Position numbers and translations under genes: made by a program
Source of the DNA: an uncultured Spirochaetaceae bacterium
Lineage (GTDB): Bacteria > Spirochaetota > Spirochaetia > Sphaerochaetales > Sphaerochaetaceae
Length of the DNA: 64,000 nt
Direction: 5' to 3'
NCBI GenBank assembly: GCA_944392965.1
Contig: CALXYM010000005.1
Span: 85,986 to 149,985, forward strand
The notes under the pieces: model-generated
What the model was told of the DNA's origin: nothing
The model's database searches: none
The model's input: the letters and a program-made list of their open reading frames with translations, nothing else
Shown: in pieces, positions 54,616 to 62,191 of the stretch
How positions within the stretch are numbered: the first letter of the stretch is position 1
Layout: every line of letters starts with the position of its first letter

Positions 54616-55695
54616 TTATCCGTTCTTTCTCTCGAACTCGACCATGAAGTCCCTTAAAGCGACCACATCTTCATAAGGAAGTGCGTTATAAAGACTTGCC
54701 CTGAGACCTCCGACGCTCCTGTGACCTTTAAGGCCGAGCATTCCTTCTGCACTGCTCTCGGCTATGAACTTCTTCTCAAGCTCTTCACTCGGCAGACGGA
54801 ATACTATATTCATACGGCTTCTGTACCTCTTATCCACAGGAGAATGGAAGAATGATGAGGAATCGATGACATCGTAGATGAGAGAGCTCTTCTTTTTCGC
54901 TCTTTCCAGCATTCCTTCGGCCCCACCGTTCTTCTCTACCCAATCAAGAACGAGCTTCACACCCCAGATAGAGAATACGGGAGGAGTGTTGTATAGTCCC
55001 TTGTTCTTGGAATGCAGCTCATAATCCATATAAGCCGTCAAATTCTCATTTCTCCGCTCAAGCATGCTCTTCTTCATGATTATGAACGTAGCCCCCGCAG
55101 GCCCCAGGTTTTTCTGTACACCACCATAGATCATAGAGAATTTAGAGACATCCACAGGACGGGAAAGGATATCAGAAGACATGTCGGCAATCAGAGGGAC
55201 ATCTCCCGTATCAGGGAAATCCTGCCACTCTATTCCTCCGATCGTCTCATTCGAGCAGAGATATAAATAAGAGGAATTCTCACTCGGCTTTATATCTTTT
55301 ACATCAGGCAGGCTCGTATAGTTACCTTCCTTTCCATCGAAGAATACGTTGACCTTTCCGATCTTTGCAGCATCAGAAGCGGCTTTATTTGCCCATGATC
55401 CCGTCTTTGCATAATCTGCAACGGTGCCAGGAAGGAGGAAGTTCGCAGGAATCATTGTAAACTGCAGCGTCGCACCTCCTCCGAGGAAATAGACATCGTA
55501 GTCGTCAGGAATGTTTAAAAGCCGTCTGAATGTCGCGAGACACTCATCATACATGTCCTCGAACATTCCACCACGATGGCTCGCCTCTATCATGGAAAGC
55601 CCTTCTCCATTATAATCCACTATCTGATCGCGGATCTCCTCCAGAACCTCTACAGGTAGCACGGACGGTCCAGCAAAGAAATTCTTCTTCCTCAT
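54616..55695 (-). CDS. serC: Phosphoserine aminotransferase
   Basis: A 359-residue class V aminotransferase that converts 3-phosphohydroxypyruvate and glutamate to phosphoserine. NFFAGPSVLPVEVL (5-18) is the family start, FLGGGATLQF is the cofactor loop, and YGGVQKNLGPAG contains the PLP lysine. It is the second gene of the serine unit, overlapping serA by 1 bp. phosphoserine phosphatase is not in the window. Confidence 0.94.
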   Translation of the reverse strand: MRKKNFFAGPSVLPVEVLEEIRDQIVDYNGEGLSMIEASHRGGMFEDMYDECLATFRRLLNIPDDYDVYFLGGGATLQFTMIPANFLLPGTVADYAKTGSWANKAASDAAKIGKVNVFFDGKEGNYTSLPDVKDIKPSENSSYLYLCSNETIGGIEWQDFPDTGDVPLIADMSSDILSRPVDVSKFSMIYGGVQKNLGPAGATFIIMKKSMLERRNENLTAYMDYELHSKNKGLYNTPPVFSIWGVKLVLDWVEKNGGAEGMLERAKKKSSLIYDVIDSSSFFHSPVDKRYRSRMNIVFRLPSEELEKKFIAESSAEGMLGLKGHRSVGGLRASLYNALPYEDVVALRDFMVEFERKNG

Positions 55696-56579
55696 TATAT
55701 TTTTCCCTCCTTCTTAAGATTCTCAATCGTCTCGATGACCTCATCTCCGATTCTGAGAAGGTTCTCAACACTGTTTGCTCCCACATGCGGCGTGAGGGTT
55801 ATGTTATCACACTCCAAGAGGGGATTATCGCCCTGCATGGGTTCCTCCGAATATACGTCAGTACAGAAATGGGAAACAGCTCCACTCTTAAGGGCATCCG
55901 CCATGTCACGTTCGGATACACACTTGCCTCTTCCCGTATTTATGATCACAGGAGCCTTAGTCATATGGGATATCAAAGAAGCGTTCATCATACCCTTCGT
56001 CTCATCAGTAAGGGGAAGATGCATGCTGATATAATCCGCATCCTTGACAGCCTCCTCAGGGGATGAGACCATTCTCGCAAGATCGGACTTATCCACATAT
56101 TTGTCATATGCGACGACATTCATGCCAAAAACACGTGCCCTCTCCGCAAGTTTCCGAGCAATGTTACCCATGCCTAGGAGCGCAAGCGTCTTGCCATAAA
56201 GCTCAGTGCGTTTCGTCTTCTTGTTCCACTCACCTTTTTTCATCGTGGTATCGAAATAAACCAGCTTGTTTGGCACACTGATCATCAGGGCAAAGGCTAG
56301 TTCCGCAACCGCAATTGCACTGCTCTTAGGAGTATTGACCGCGATGATTCCCTTCTCTTTGCAGTATTCCCTGTCGATGTTGTCCATTCCAACACCGCCA
56401 CGGATAATCAGCTTAAGATTCTTCGCCTCATCGATATACTCTTTAGTACACTTTGTTTTACTCCTGATCAGAACAACATCAGCCTCCTTTAGACGTGATG
56501 TGTCTTCCGTTACCTCTCCAAAAGCCCTGAGTTTATCAGGAAGGCTCTTATCAAACGCGTCTGAAATAAGAATGAGCAT
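55695..56579 (-). CDS. serA: D-3-phosphoglycerate dehydrogenase (short form)
   Basis: A 294-residue NAD-dependent 2-hydroxyacid dehydrogenase. The Rossmann loop is LALLGMGNIARKLAERA (about 131-147), with catalytic Arg in NTGRGKCV, Glu in VYSEEP and His in TPHVGAN. It oxidises 3-phosphoglycerate, the first step of serine synthesis. It lacks the C-terminal ACT domain, so it is not feedback-controlled through that domain. A good SD (AAAGGAG) precedes the start; serC overlaps its stop. Confidence 0.9.
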   Translation of the reverse strand: MLILISDAFDKSLPDKLRAFGEVTEDTSRLKEADVVLIRSKTKCTKEYIDEAKNLKLIIRGGVGMDNIDREYCKEKGIIAVNTPKSSAIAVAELAFALMISVPNKLVYFDTTMKKGEWNKKTKRTELYGKTLALLGMGNIARKLAERARVFGMNVVAYDKYVDKSDLARMVSSPEEAVKDADYISMHLPLTDETKGMMNASLISHMTKAPVIINTGRGKCVSERDMADALKSGAVSHFCTDVYSEEPMQGDNPLLECDNITLTPHVGANSVENLLRIGDEVIETIENLKKEGKI

Positions 56580-56692
56580 ATTTTTTCTCCTTTATCTGAA
56601 AAGATTATCTCACGCAATTACGTATAAGTCAAATTTTAAAGGAAAAACTTACAAAAAATGAAATTTTAAAAGAATAAAATAAAATTGGGGAA

Positions 56693-56715
56693 AATAAAAA
56701 GCACCCTTCCGGGTG
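56693..56715 (-). terminator. Terminator of rpsU
   Basis: Minus-strand stem GCACCC/GGGTGC (56710-56715 with 56700-56705) followed by TTTTTATTTT. Confidence 0.88.
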
Positions 56716-56724
56716 CCCTTACGA

Positions 56725-56934
56725 TTAATAGCCCTTGTTCTGATGCATCTTTCTGACTTTCTTCATCTGCTTGCGAGCAAGTGCTTTGTTCTTACGATTC
56801 TTGATTGTGGAAGGCTTCTCGTAGTACTCTCTCTTCTTCCATTCGCGGATAATGCCCTCCTTCTCAACCATCCTCTTAAAACGTTTGATTGATTTCTCTA
56901 GTGGTTCATTATCATCGACTTTTACGTATGCCAT
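56725..56934 (-). CDS. rpsU: 30S ribosomal protein S21
   Basis: A 69-residue, very basic protein matching S21: [20 protein letters not shown] at the N-terminus, then REYYEKPS and a Lys/Arg-rich tail. S21 helps initiate translation on the 30S subunit. The start is fixed by GGAGGTGA eight bases upstream; an upstream ATG in frame (56955) lacks an SD. It is monocistronic, with its own promoter and terminator. Confidence 0.95.
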   Translation of the reverse strand: MAYVKVDDNEPLEKSIKRFKRMVEKEGIIREWKKREYYEKPSTIKNRKNKALARKQMKKVRKMHQNKGY

Positions 56935-56978
56935 TCTACTCTCACCTCCCTGCATCCAAGGTCTGGATTAGCGTTGTT

Positions 56979-57008
56979 ATTATGCTAAATTCCTCCGTGT
57001 TTTGTCAA
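56979..57008 (-). promoter_or_regulatory. Promoter of rpsU
   Basis: On the minus strand TTGACA (57003-57008) and CATAAT (56979-56984) are 18 bp apart, 45 bases upstream of the rpsU start. Confidence 0.65.
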
Positions 57009-57029
57009 CAGAGAAACATGCTTAAAGCA

Positions 57030-57962
57030 TCATTTGTCCAGGCTTCTCTCCACATTGATGATGCTTGGTTCTGAAGGAAATACCTTATTCAACCACGGGA
57101 TCGAATAAAGAAACTGCGGCCGAGAAGGAACAGATACACTTTCCTGTACACTTTCGACATTTGAAAACTCGGGAGCAGAGGGTGCAACATCATCTTCAAG
57201 AATAGAGTAAACAGTAAGATTCGGCCTGGATGGTGCAGAGAGAGATGTACTTACGTCTGAGAATACCGGAGACGATGGATAACTAGGATGGAGAGAGGAT
57301 GTGACACCAAGTTCAGGCGCAGCAGGTATCCTTAAAGGCTCAGACGGAATAGAAAGAGACGTACTTACATCGGAGAATACCGGAGACGATGGATAACCAG
57401 GACGGAGAGAGGATGTAACACCAAGTTCAGGTGCAGCAGGTATCCTTAAAGGATTCATACGCGGAATCGAATAGAGAATCTGCGGACTTGAGGGGATTAA
57501 AGGTGTCTCCTCGCCAGAACTCTCATCCTCTGTCACAATTACCTCCTCCGAATTCTCAGGACTTATATTTTCCTGCTCGACAGGTGGCATGATATCCTCT
57601 TTTTCCCCTTCCGTATTCACAACACCCTCCTCTATAGTGACTACAGGAGAAGGATGGCTCTCCTCCTCTGGCTGGAAATAGAAAAGGCCTGCAACCATGA
57701 AAAACAAAAGGACGATGAGGAATACCAGAACAGAAGTTCTTCTCCTCGTGCGTCCATCACTACCTCTTTTTTTTCGCATCAAAAAGGATACGAGTTCGAG
57801 ATCTGCATAAATAAAGAATACGAGAATGAGAATGAATGATAGAATATCAAAAGAAGCAGATCCTATTCCAAACACACCTATGAGGATGAAGGCTATTTCA
57901 ATAAGCAGCAGGATGAAAACCGCCACAAGATTAAATAAGAACAATATTTTTCTCCTGTTCAT
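57030..57962 (-). CDS. Membrane protein with PSRP-type motif repeats, unknown function
   Basis: A 310-residue protein with three or so N-terminal transmembrane helices (about residues 6-30, 38-60, 78-98), an acidic linker (about 105-155) and a long Pro/Ser-rich region to the C-terminus. That region has two near-identical 38-residue repeats (IPAAPELGVTSSL, SPVFSDVSTSL) and PSRP-type motifs ILYSIPRMN, PSRPNLTVYSI and PSRPQFLYSIP. The same kind of motif occurs in the FecR-like protein at 46309. It looks like a membrane-anchored, periplasm-extended protein, but topology and partner are inferred. No known family. Confidence 0.65.
   Translation of the reverse strand: MNRRKILFLFNLVAVFILLLIEIAFILIGVFGIGSASFDILSFILILVFFIYADLELVSFLMRKKRGSDGRTRRRTSVLVFLIVLLFFMVAGLFYFQPEEESHPSPVVTIEEGVVNTEGEKEDIMPPVEQENISPENSEEVIVTEDESSGEETPLIPSSPQILYSIPRMNPLRIPAAPELGVTSSLRPGYPSSPVFSDVSTSLSIPSEPLRIPAAPELGVTSSLHPSYPSSPVFSDVSTSLSAPSRPNLTVYSILEDDVAPSAPEFSNVESVQESVSVPSRPQFLYSIPWLNKVFPSEPSIINVERSLDK
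57240..57467 (-). repeat. Two tandem 114-bp repeats inside the membrane protein gene
   Basis: The motif at 57247 recurs at 57361, a period of 114 bp or 38 codons. Copies differ at about one base in ten, many of them synonymous, as expected for an internal duplication that is being kept at the protein level. Confidence 0.85.
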
Positions 57963-57965
57963 CAA

Positions 57966-58231
57966 ATACCCCAGATATCGCTAATTTCAATGAACATACA
58001 TGCAGAGGGAATCCCTTTCTGGACAGGAATATGATAAAAAACCTTCTTTCATAATTCCCCCTGAATGATATGAACAAAGGCAACCATATATGAGATTTTA
58101 ATAGAGAAAAAGAGAGATGTAAACAATTTATTTATTTCATAATGAATATACCAAGTCTGCAATTACTTTTATAGAAAGTAATTCTCTTATAGAAAACATT
58201 CAGTTATCTTTTACTGACAGATGGTACAAAT
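57966..58231. other. A/T-rich intergenic stretch with an inverted repeat
   Basis: No gene is visible. AATTACTTT (58161-58169) and AAAGTAATT (58175-58183) form a 9-bp inverted repeat with a 5-base loop. The rest is A/T-rich, probably leader and spacer sequence between the membrane-protein gene and the end of the Feo operon. Confidence 0.45.
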
Positions 58232-58255
58232 AGAAAAAGGCCGTCGTTGACGGCC
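58232..58255 (-). terminator. Terminator of the Feo operon
   Basis: Minus-strand stem GGCCGTC/GACGGCC (58249-58255 with 58239-58245) followed by TTTTTCT, just past the HMA-protein stop codon. Confidence 0.9.
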
Positions 58256-58262
58256 CCTGTGT

Positions 58263-58622
58263 TCAGCTGATATCACCAGCTTCATATCCTGCAGAAGTGA
58301 TAGCGTTTTTTATCTCATCATCCGATATGAGACGAGTAAATCTGACATGTGCCATATGTTCTTTCAGATCAACGGTCGCACTCACTCCGTCAATCCTGTT
58401 AAGGGCGGACTGAACGCGCAATGCACAATTTGAACACGTCATTCCCCCTATATCAACGTCCTTCTCTCCGAGAATTATTCCTTCAAGCTTCTTCTCCTTC
58501 TTTCCCTCAGAAGAGGAAGATCCGCCACAGCATGGACTTTCACCCTTAAAGTGCCGGATAGAGCCTTTTACGGCGAATATGATAAGAACAAGAACAAAAA
58601 GAAGTATAATCACATCAACCAT
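58263..58622 (-). CDS. Membrane-anchored heavy-metal-associated (HMA) domain protein
   Basis: A 119-residue protein: an N-terminal transmembrane helix (MVDVIILLFVLVLIIFAVKG), a Cys-rich SPCCGGSSS segment, then a complete HMA domain (about residues 52-117) with the metal site GMTCSNC. HMA domains usually carry Cu(I) or Zn(II). Its place at the end of a Feo iron operon is unusual and suggests metal handling at the membrane, perhaps with the FeoB partner. The ATG at 58622 overlaps the 47-codon gene by 8 bp and has AGAGG as SD. Confidence 0.85.
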   Translation of the reverse strand: MVDVIILLFVLVLIIFAVKGSIRHFKGESPCCGGSSSSEGKKEKKLEGIILGEKDVDIGGMTCSNCALRVQSALNRIDGVSATVDLKEHMAHVRFTRLISDDEIKNAITSAGYEAGDIS

Positions 58623-58758
58623 TATCAATCCTCTCATCTTTACGTCGCTCTCTTCTTTTTCTCACAAGCTGGAATACTGAATAAACAGAGGCTCCGACAA
58701 TGTAGATAATGATGAAAGCGGCAAAAGCATAAAACATGCTGGAAGTCGAATCTCCCAT
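58615..58758 (-). CDS. Short membrane protein of the Feo operon (47 residues)
   Basis: An ORF of 47 codons, tightly packed between the Cys-rich partner and the HMA protein. It encodes MGDSTSSMFYAFAAFIIIYI, then a second hydrophobic part and a very basic tail (VRKRRERRK). It reads as one transmembrane helix with a positive cytoplasmic tail. AAGAAGG lies seven bases upstream of the ATG. It overlaps the HMA gene by 8 bp and follows the Cys-rich gene by one base. Such small proteins often accompany FeoB; this one is not a family I recognise. Confidence 0.6.
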   Translation of the reverse strand: MGDSTSSMFYAFAAFIIIYIVGASVYSVFQLVRKRRERRKDERIDNG

Positions 58759-58759
58759 A

Positions 58760-58945
58760 TCAAACCTTCTTCTTCGCTTTGCTGATTAAATCATCAATAT
58801 AAGCGGAATCACAGCCGTGGCAGCCATTACAGCTGCCGGCGGCACATCCCGTACATATCCCCTTTCTCCTATCACGAAAAATCTTTCTTATGATGAATAC
58901 GGAGTACAGTACGATTAATCCAATAATAACAACATCAGCAATCAT
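58760..58945 (-). CDS. FeoB-associated Cys-rich membrane protein
   Basis: A 61-residue protein: one N-terminal transmembrane helix (about 3-24, VVIIGLIVLYSVFIIRK) and a C-terminal cluster CTGCAAGSCNGCHGCD with six Cys or His. This is the typical layout of FeoB-associated Cys-rich proteins (FeoB_associated family) that follow feoB, thought to bind metal or redox partners. It lies 11 bases after feoB. Confidence 0.9.
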   Translation of the reverse strand: MIADVVIIGLIVLYSVFIIRKIFRDRRKGICTGCAAGSCNGCHGCDSAYIDDLISKAKKKV

Positions 58946-58956
58946 GATAAGTTTCC

Positions 58957-61137
58957 TTATGCCGTCTCAACGGATCTTCTTGAGTATACTTTCTGGTTCT
59001 TATATGGATCAGGACGGAAGAGAAGATAGAGCATCGCAGCAAGGACGACTATCGCCACCACAGTTCCAAAACCGAAAGCACCTCCAACAAAGAGCATTCC
59101 TATCTGATATACACAAAGACATACGGCATATGCAAACAGGTTCTGATAGAGTATCGCGAACCAGAACCATTTCCTGCTCTGCATCTGCTGTGCCATCGTC
59201 GCAATAGCTGCAAGACATGGAGAGTCCAGAAGATTGAAAAGAAGGAATGAGAAGGCTGCAAGTGCACTCGGGAACCATGAGGCAACACCTTCTGCGACGG
59301 TTACGGCATCCTCAACATCTCCAGAGACGTTCGCAAGAACACCCATAGTGGATACGATTGCCTCTTTAGCTGTAAAGCCAGAGAGGGAGGCCGCGACAGG
59401 CTGCCATTCTCCGAAACCGAGAGGTGCGAAAAGAGGAGCAATCACATTACCGATTGTGGCAAGAATACTGTCCGCACTATCCTCAACAATTCCAAAACCA
59501 TCAGGACCAAAACCAAATCCGGAGAGGAACCACATCACGACACAGGCAAGAAAGAGGATCGTACCGGCCTTGATAATGAAGCCCTTCAGACGCTCCCATA
59601 CATGTAGAAGCACAGTCTTCGCACTTGGAACGTGGTATGCGGGCAGCTCCATTACAAATGGTGCAGGCTTACCGGAAAAAGGTTTCGTCTTTTTGAGCAT
59701 GATTGCAGAGACAAGGACAGCTGCTATACCGATGAAATACATTAAAGGCGCAATGAGTCCACCAGCCTCATAGGAGCCGGTCATATAAGAGGCCATTACA
59801 CCACCCATGAGCGCGATAACAGGAAGTTTTGCCCCACAGGGGATGAATGTAGCAGTCATGATAGTGAGCTTCCTGTCATTCTCCTGTTCAATCGTCCTAC
59901 TCGCCATGATTCCAGGAATACCACATCCAGAGGAGATTAGAAGAGGTATGAAACTCTTTCCTGAAAGACCGAAATGTCTGAATACCCTGTCCATGACGAA
60001 TGCGATACGTACCATGTAACCGCAATCCTCAAGAATTGACAAAAAGAGGAAGAGAATCGCCATCTGAGGCACGAAACCAAGAACAGCGCCAACTCCACCT
60101 ATGATACCGTCGACGACAAGGCTTACAACCAGGGATCCAGCTCCGATGGCTTCCAATCCTGCACTTACCCAATCTTGTATTGCCACAACAAATGTATCAT
60201 TCGTCCAGTCAGTGACGATCGTTCCAATTGTCGTGACGCTGACATAATACACCAGCCACATAACGAGAATGAAGATGGGAATACCAAGAATCCTGTTTGT
60301 AACGATCCTGTCTATCTTATCAGAAACGGAAAGCTCCTCCTTCCCTTTCTTAACAGTGGTTGAAACTATCTTCTGAATATACTTATAGCGCTCATCCGTG
60401 ATGATCGACTCAATGTCATCATCCTTTTCTTTCTCAAGGACAGCTCTTGCATCCTTTGCTTTTGAAAGAGCCTCTGCCGACATATTCACGGATGCCATCG
60501 CCTTCTCATCACCCTCGAGAGCCTTTATGGCATACCATCTTGCCTTTGATGAGGGAATGGAACCAAGACATGACCTCACCTCCTCAATCAGAACCTCCAC
60601 TTTCTCAGAGAAAATGGAACCAGGAAGAGAGTGTTCCCTCTTCTTTGCCGTTCTTACAGCCTCATCCACGAGTGAGCCAAGTCCAGTTTTCTTGAGAGCA
60701 GAGGTCTCGATGACAGGACAGCCAAGAATCATCGAAAGCCTCTTAATATCCACCTTAAGCCCCCGTTTCTCGATAAGATCGGCCATATTGAGAGCGATCA
60801 CAACGGGGATACCCGTCTCTATCAACTGTGTCGTCAGATAGAGATTCCTCTCTATGTTCGTAGCATCAACCAGATCGATGATGACATCTGGATTATCCTT
60901 CAAAAGATAGTCTCGGCTAACAACTTCTTCCAAAGTATAAGGACTTAAGGAGTAAATACCCGGAAGATCCGTTACAGTAATATCATCCTGGAATTTTTTG
61001 TCCTTAAGCTTTCCTTCCTTCTTCTCAACGGTGACCCCGGGCCAGTTTCCTACATACTGATTGGCTCCGGTCAGAGCGTTGAACATAGTGGTTTTTCCGC
61101 AGTTCGGATTTCCTGCGAGAGCAATCTTTATATTCAT
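58957..61137 (-). CDS. feoB: Ferrous iron transport protein B
   Basis: A 726-residue Fe(II) transporter. The GTPase domain has G1 GNPNCGKTT (9-17), G3 DLPG (57-60) and G4 NMAD (117-120), followed by a helical region and a polytopic domain with GCGIPGIMASRT (a FeoB signature) and LLFNLLDSPCLAAI. It couples GTP hydrolysis to iron uptake across the inner membrane. SD AAGGAG fixes the ATG at 61137; a further ATG upstream is in frame without a better SD. It is 22 bases after the second FeoA gene. Confidence 0.95.
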   Translation of the reverse strand: MNIKIALAGNPNCGKTTMFNALTGANQYVGNWPGVTVEKKEGKLKDKKFQDDITVTDLPGIYSLSPYTLEEVVSRDYLLKDNPDVIIDLVDATNIERNLYLTTQLIETGIPVVIALNMADLIEKRGLKVDIKRLSMILGCPVIETSALKKTGLGSLVDEAVRTAKKREHSLPGSIFSEKVEVLIEEVRSCLGSIPSSKARWYAIKALEGDEKAMASVNMSAEALSKAKDARAVLEKEKDDDIESIITDERYKYIQKIVSTTVKKGKEELSVSDKIDRIVTNRILGIPIFILVMWLVYYVSVTTIGTIVTDWTNDTFVVAIQDWVSAGLEAIGAGSLVVSLVVDGIIGGVGAVLGFVPQMAILFLFLSILEDCGYMVRIAFVMDRVFRHFGLSGKSFIPLLISSGCGIPGIMASRTIEQENDRKLTIMTATFIPCGAKLPVIALMGGVMASYMTGSYEAGGLIAPLMYFIGIAAVLVSAIMLKKTKPFSGKPAPFVMELPAYHVPSAKTVLLHVWERLKGFIIKAGTILFLACVVMWFLSGFGFGPDGFGIVEDSADSILATIGNVIAPLFAPLGFGEWQPVAASLSGFTAKEAIVSTMGVLANVSGDVEDAVTVAEGVASWFPSALAAFSFLLFNLLDSPCLAAIATMAQQMQSRKWFWFAILYQNLFAYAVCLCVYQIGMLFVGGAFGFGTVVAIVVLAAMLYLLFRPDPYKNQKVYSRRSVETA

Positions 61138-61159
61138 TTTAACTCCTTGCATCCCCTTT

Positions 61160-61378
61160 TCATCTGACGATTACGCACTGGGCATCATTCTTTCTTACCG
61201 AAAGTTCATATCCTCTCACCGTGATCTCCACGGGATCTCCGAGAGGGGCCACTTTCCTGATATAAAGTTCGGTTCCCTTTGTAATCCCCATGTCCATGAT
61301 GCGTCTTTTGTAGGCGCCATCACCCTCAATCTTCTCAACACGTACGGTTGAGCCGACTTTCGCTTCTCCAAGTGTCAT
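61160..61378 (-). CDS. feoA: Ferrous iron transport protein A, second copy
   Basis: A 72-residue SH3-like protein (LGEAKVGSTVRVEKIEGDGAYKRRIMDMGITKGTELYIRK, in parts) with the MGI turn and a late LSVRKNDA segment. FeoA modulates FeoB. It sits between the other FeoA and feoB. SD AGGAG lies nine bases upstream of the ATG. Confidence 0.9.
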   Translation of the reverse strand: MTLGEAKVGSTVRVEKIEGDGAYKRRIMDMGITKGTELYIRKVAPLGDPVEITVRGYELSVRKNDAQCVIVR

Positions 61379-61408
61379 ATGTTCACTCCTATAAATACAT
61401 GCTCTGAA

Positions 61409-61621
61409 TCAGATGAGGATATGCTTCGCCATATCTGCATTGAGTGCTACACGGGAATCCTTGATTTTGACGATCAGAGAGCCTCCAAGAACATTGAGGA
61501 CCTCAACTTCCGATCCTGCGACGAATCCGAGATTACCAAGAAATCTTCTCGTCTCGTCATTACCTCCCACTCTTCTAACCTTGGCCGACATTCCTGGACC
61601 AATCATCGTAAGCGGCATCAT
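61409..61621 (-). CDS. feoA: Ferrous iron transport protein A, first copy
   Basis: A 70-residue FeoA-domain protein (MPLTMIGPGMSAKVRRVGGN, then FLGNLGFVAGSEVEVLN and LNADMAKHILI). It is the first gene of the operon and only distantly like the second copy, so they are likely to act differently. GAGGAG precedes the start with good spacing. The operon promoter lies about 50 bases upstream. Confidence 0.9.
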   Translation of the reverse strand: MMPLTMIGPGMSAKVRRVGGNDETRRFLGNLGFVAGSEVEVLNVLGGSLIVKIKDSRVALNADMAKHILI

Positions 61622-61643
61622 TCATTCTCCTCTAAAAGTTTGA

Positions 61644-61696
61644 ATAGGTTAATTCCTATCGTGGGTTAGTTTACTCTAACTAAAATTAGTAGTCAA
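61644..61696 (-). promoter_or_regulatory. feo promoter with DtxR-type operators
   Basis: On the minus strand TTGACT (61691-61696) and TAAACT (61668-61673) are 17 bp apart. The palindrome TTAGTT-TACTCT-AACTAA (61666-61683), similar to DtxR-family iron boxes, overlaps the -10 box and spacer. A second inverted repeat, ATAGG/CCTAT (61644-61648, 61655-61659), lies between the promoter and the feoA start. Repression by the DtxR-type protein next door is the natural reading. Confidence 0.8.
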
Positions 61697-61789
61697 TAAC
61701 TCTCAAAACAGAATGAACAGAATCTTAACTTTTTTGTTGAAATAATTTTTGTAAATATATGATAAGATAACGGAAAAAGAGGTGAACAT

Positions 61790-62176
61790 ATGGACGGGAA
61801 AGAGTCTTCTGAAGACTATCTGGAAGCTATACTGGTATTATCTGGAGAGAAGAAGATTGTCAGGAACATAGACATCGCGAGACATCTTGAGTTCTCAAAA
61901 CCGAGTGTGACCATCGCTTTGAGAAAACTAAAAGACAAAGGACTGATAGACATATCCGGGGACAATCTGATAACTCTCACAGAAAAAGGACAGGAGATTG
62001 CAGAGAAAACCTATAAAAGACATCTTGGAATCACGAAAGTCCTCATCTCACTTGGAGTGGATAAGAGCACGGCAGAAAAGGATGCATGCCGGATGGAACA
62101 TGTCATAAGCGAGGAAACATTCAGGGCTATAAGCGAACATGCAGAAAAGATGTTGACTAAAGTCGAAAAAGAGTGA
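61790..62176 (+). CDS. DtxR/MntR-family metal-dependent transcriptional regulator
   Basis: A 128-residue winged-helix repressor of the DtxR/MntR group. SSEDYLEAILVLSGEKKIVRN and HLEFSKPSVTIALRKLKDKG (about 30-49) are the DNA-binding part; GITKVLISLGVDKSTAEKDACRMEH VISEE contains the usual Cys/Glu/His metal-binding residues. It is the short, MntR-like form without the SH3 domain. Divergent from the feo operon, whose promoter carries matching palindromes. SD GAGGTG precedes the ATG and the MATE gene starts 15 bases after its stop. Confidence 0.9.
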   Translation: MDGKESSEDYLEAILVLSGEKKIVRNIDIARHLEFSKPSVTIALRKLKDKGLIDISGDNLITLTEKGQEIAEKTYKRHLGITKVLISLGVDKSTAEKDACRMEHVISEETFRAISEHAEKMLTKVEKE

Positions 62177-62191
62177 TAATGCCCTCTTAGG

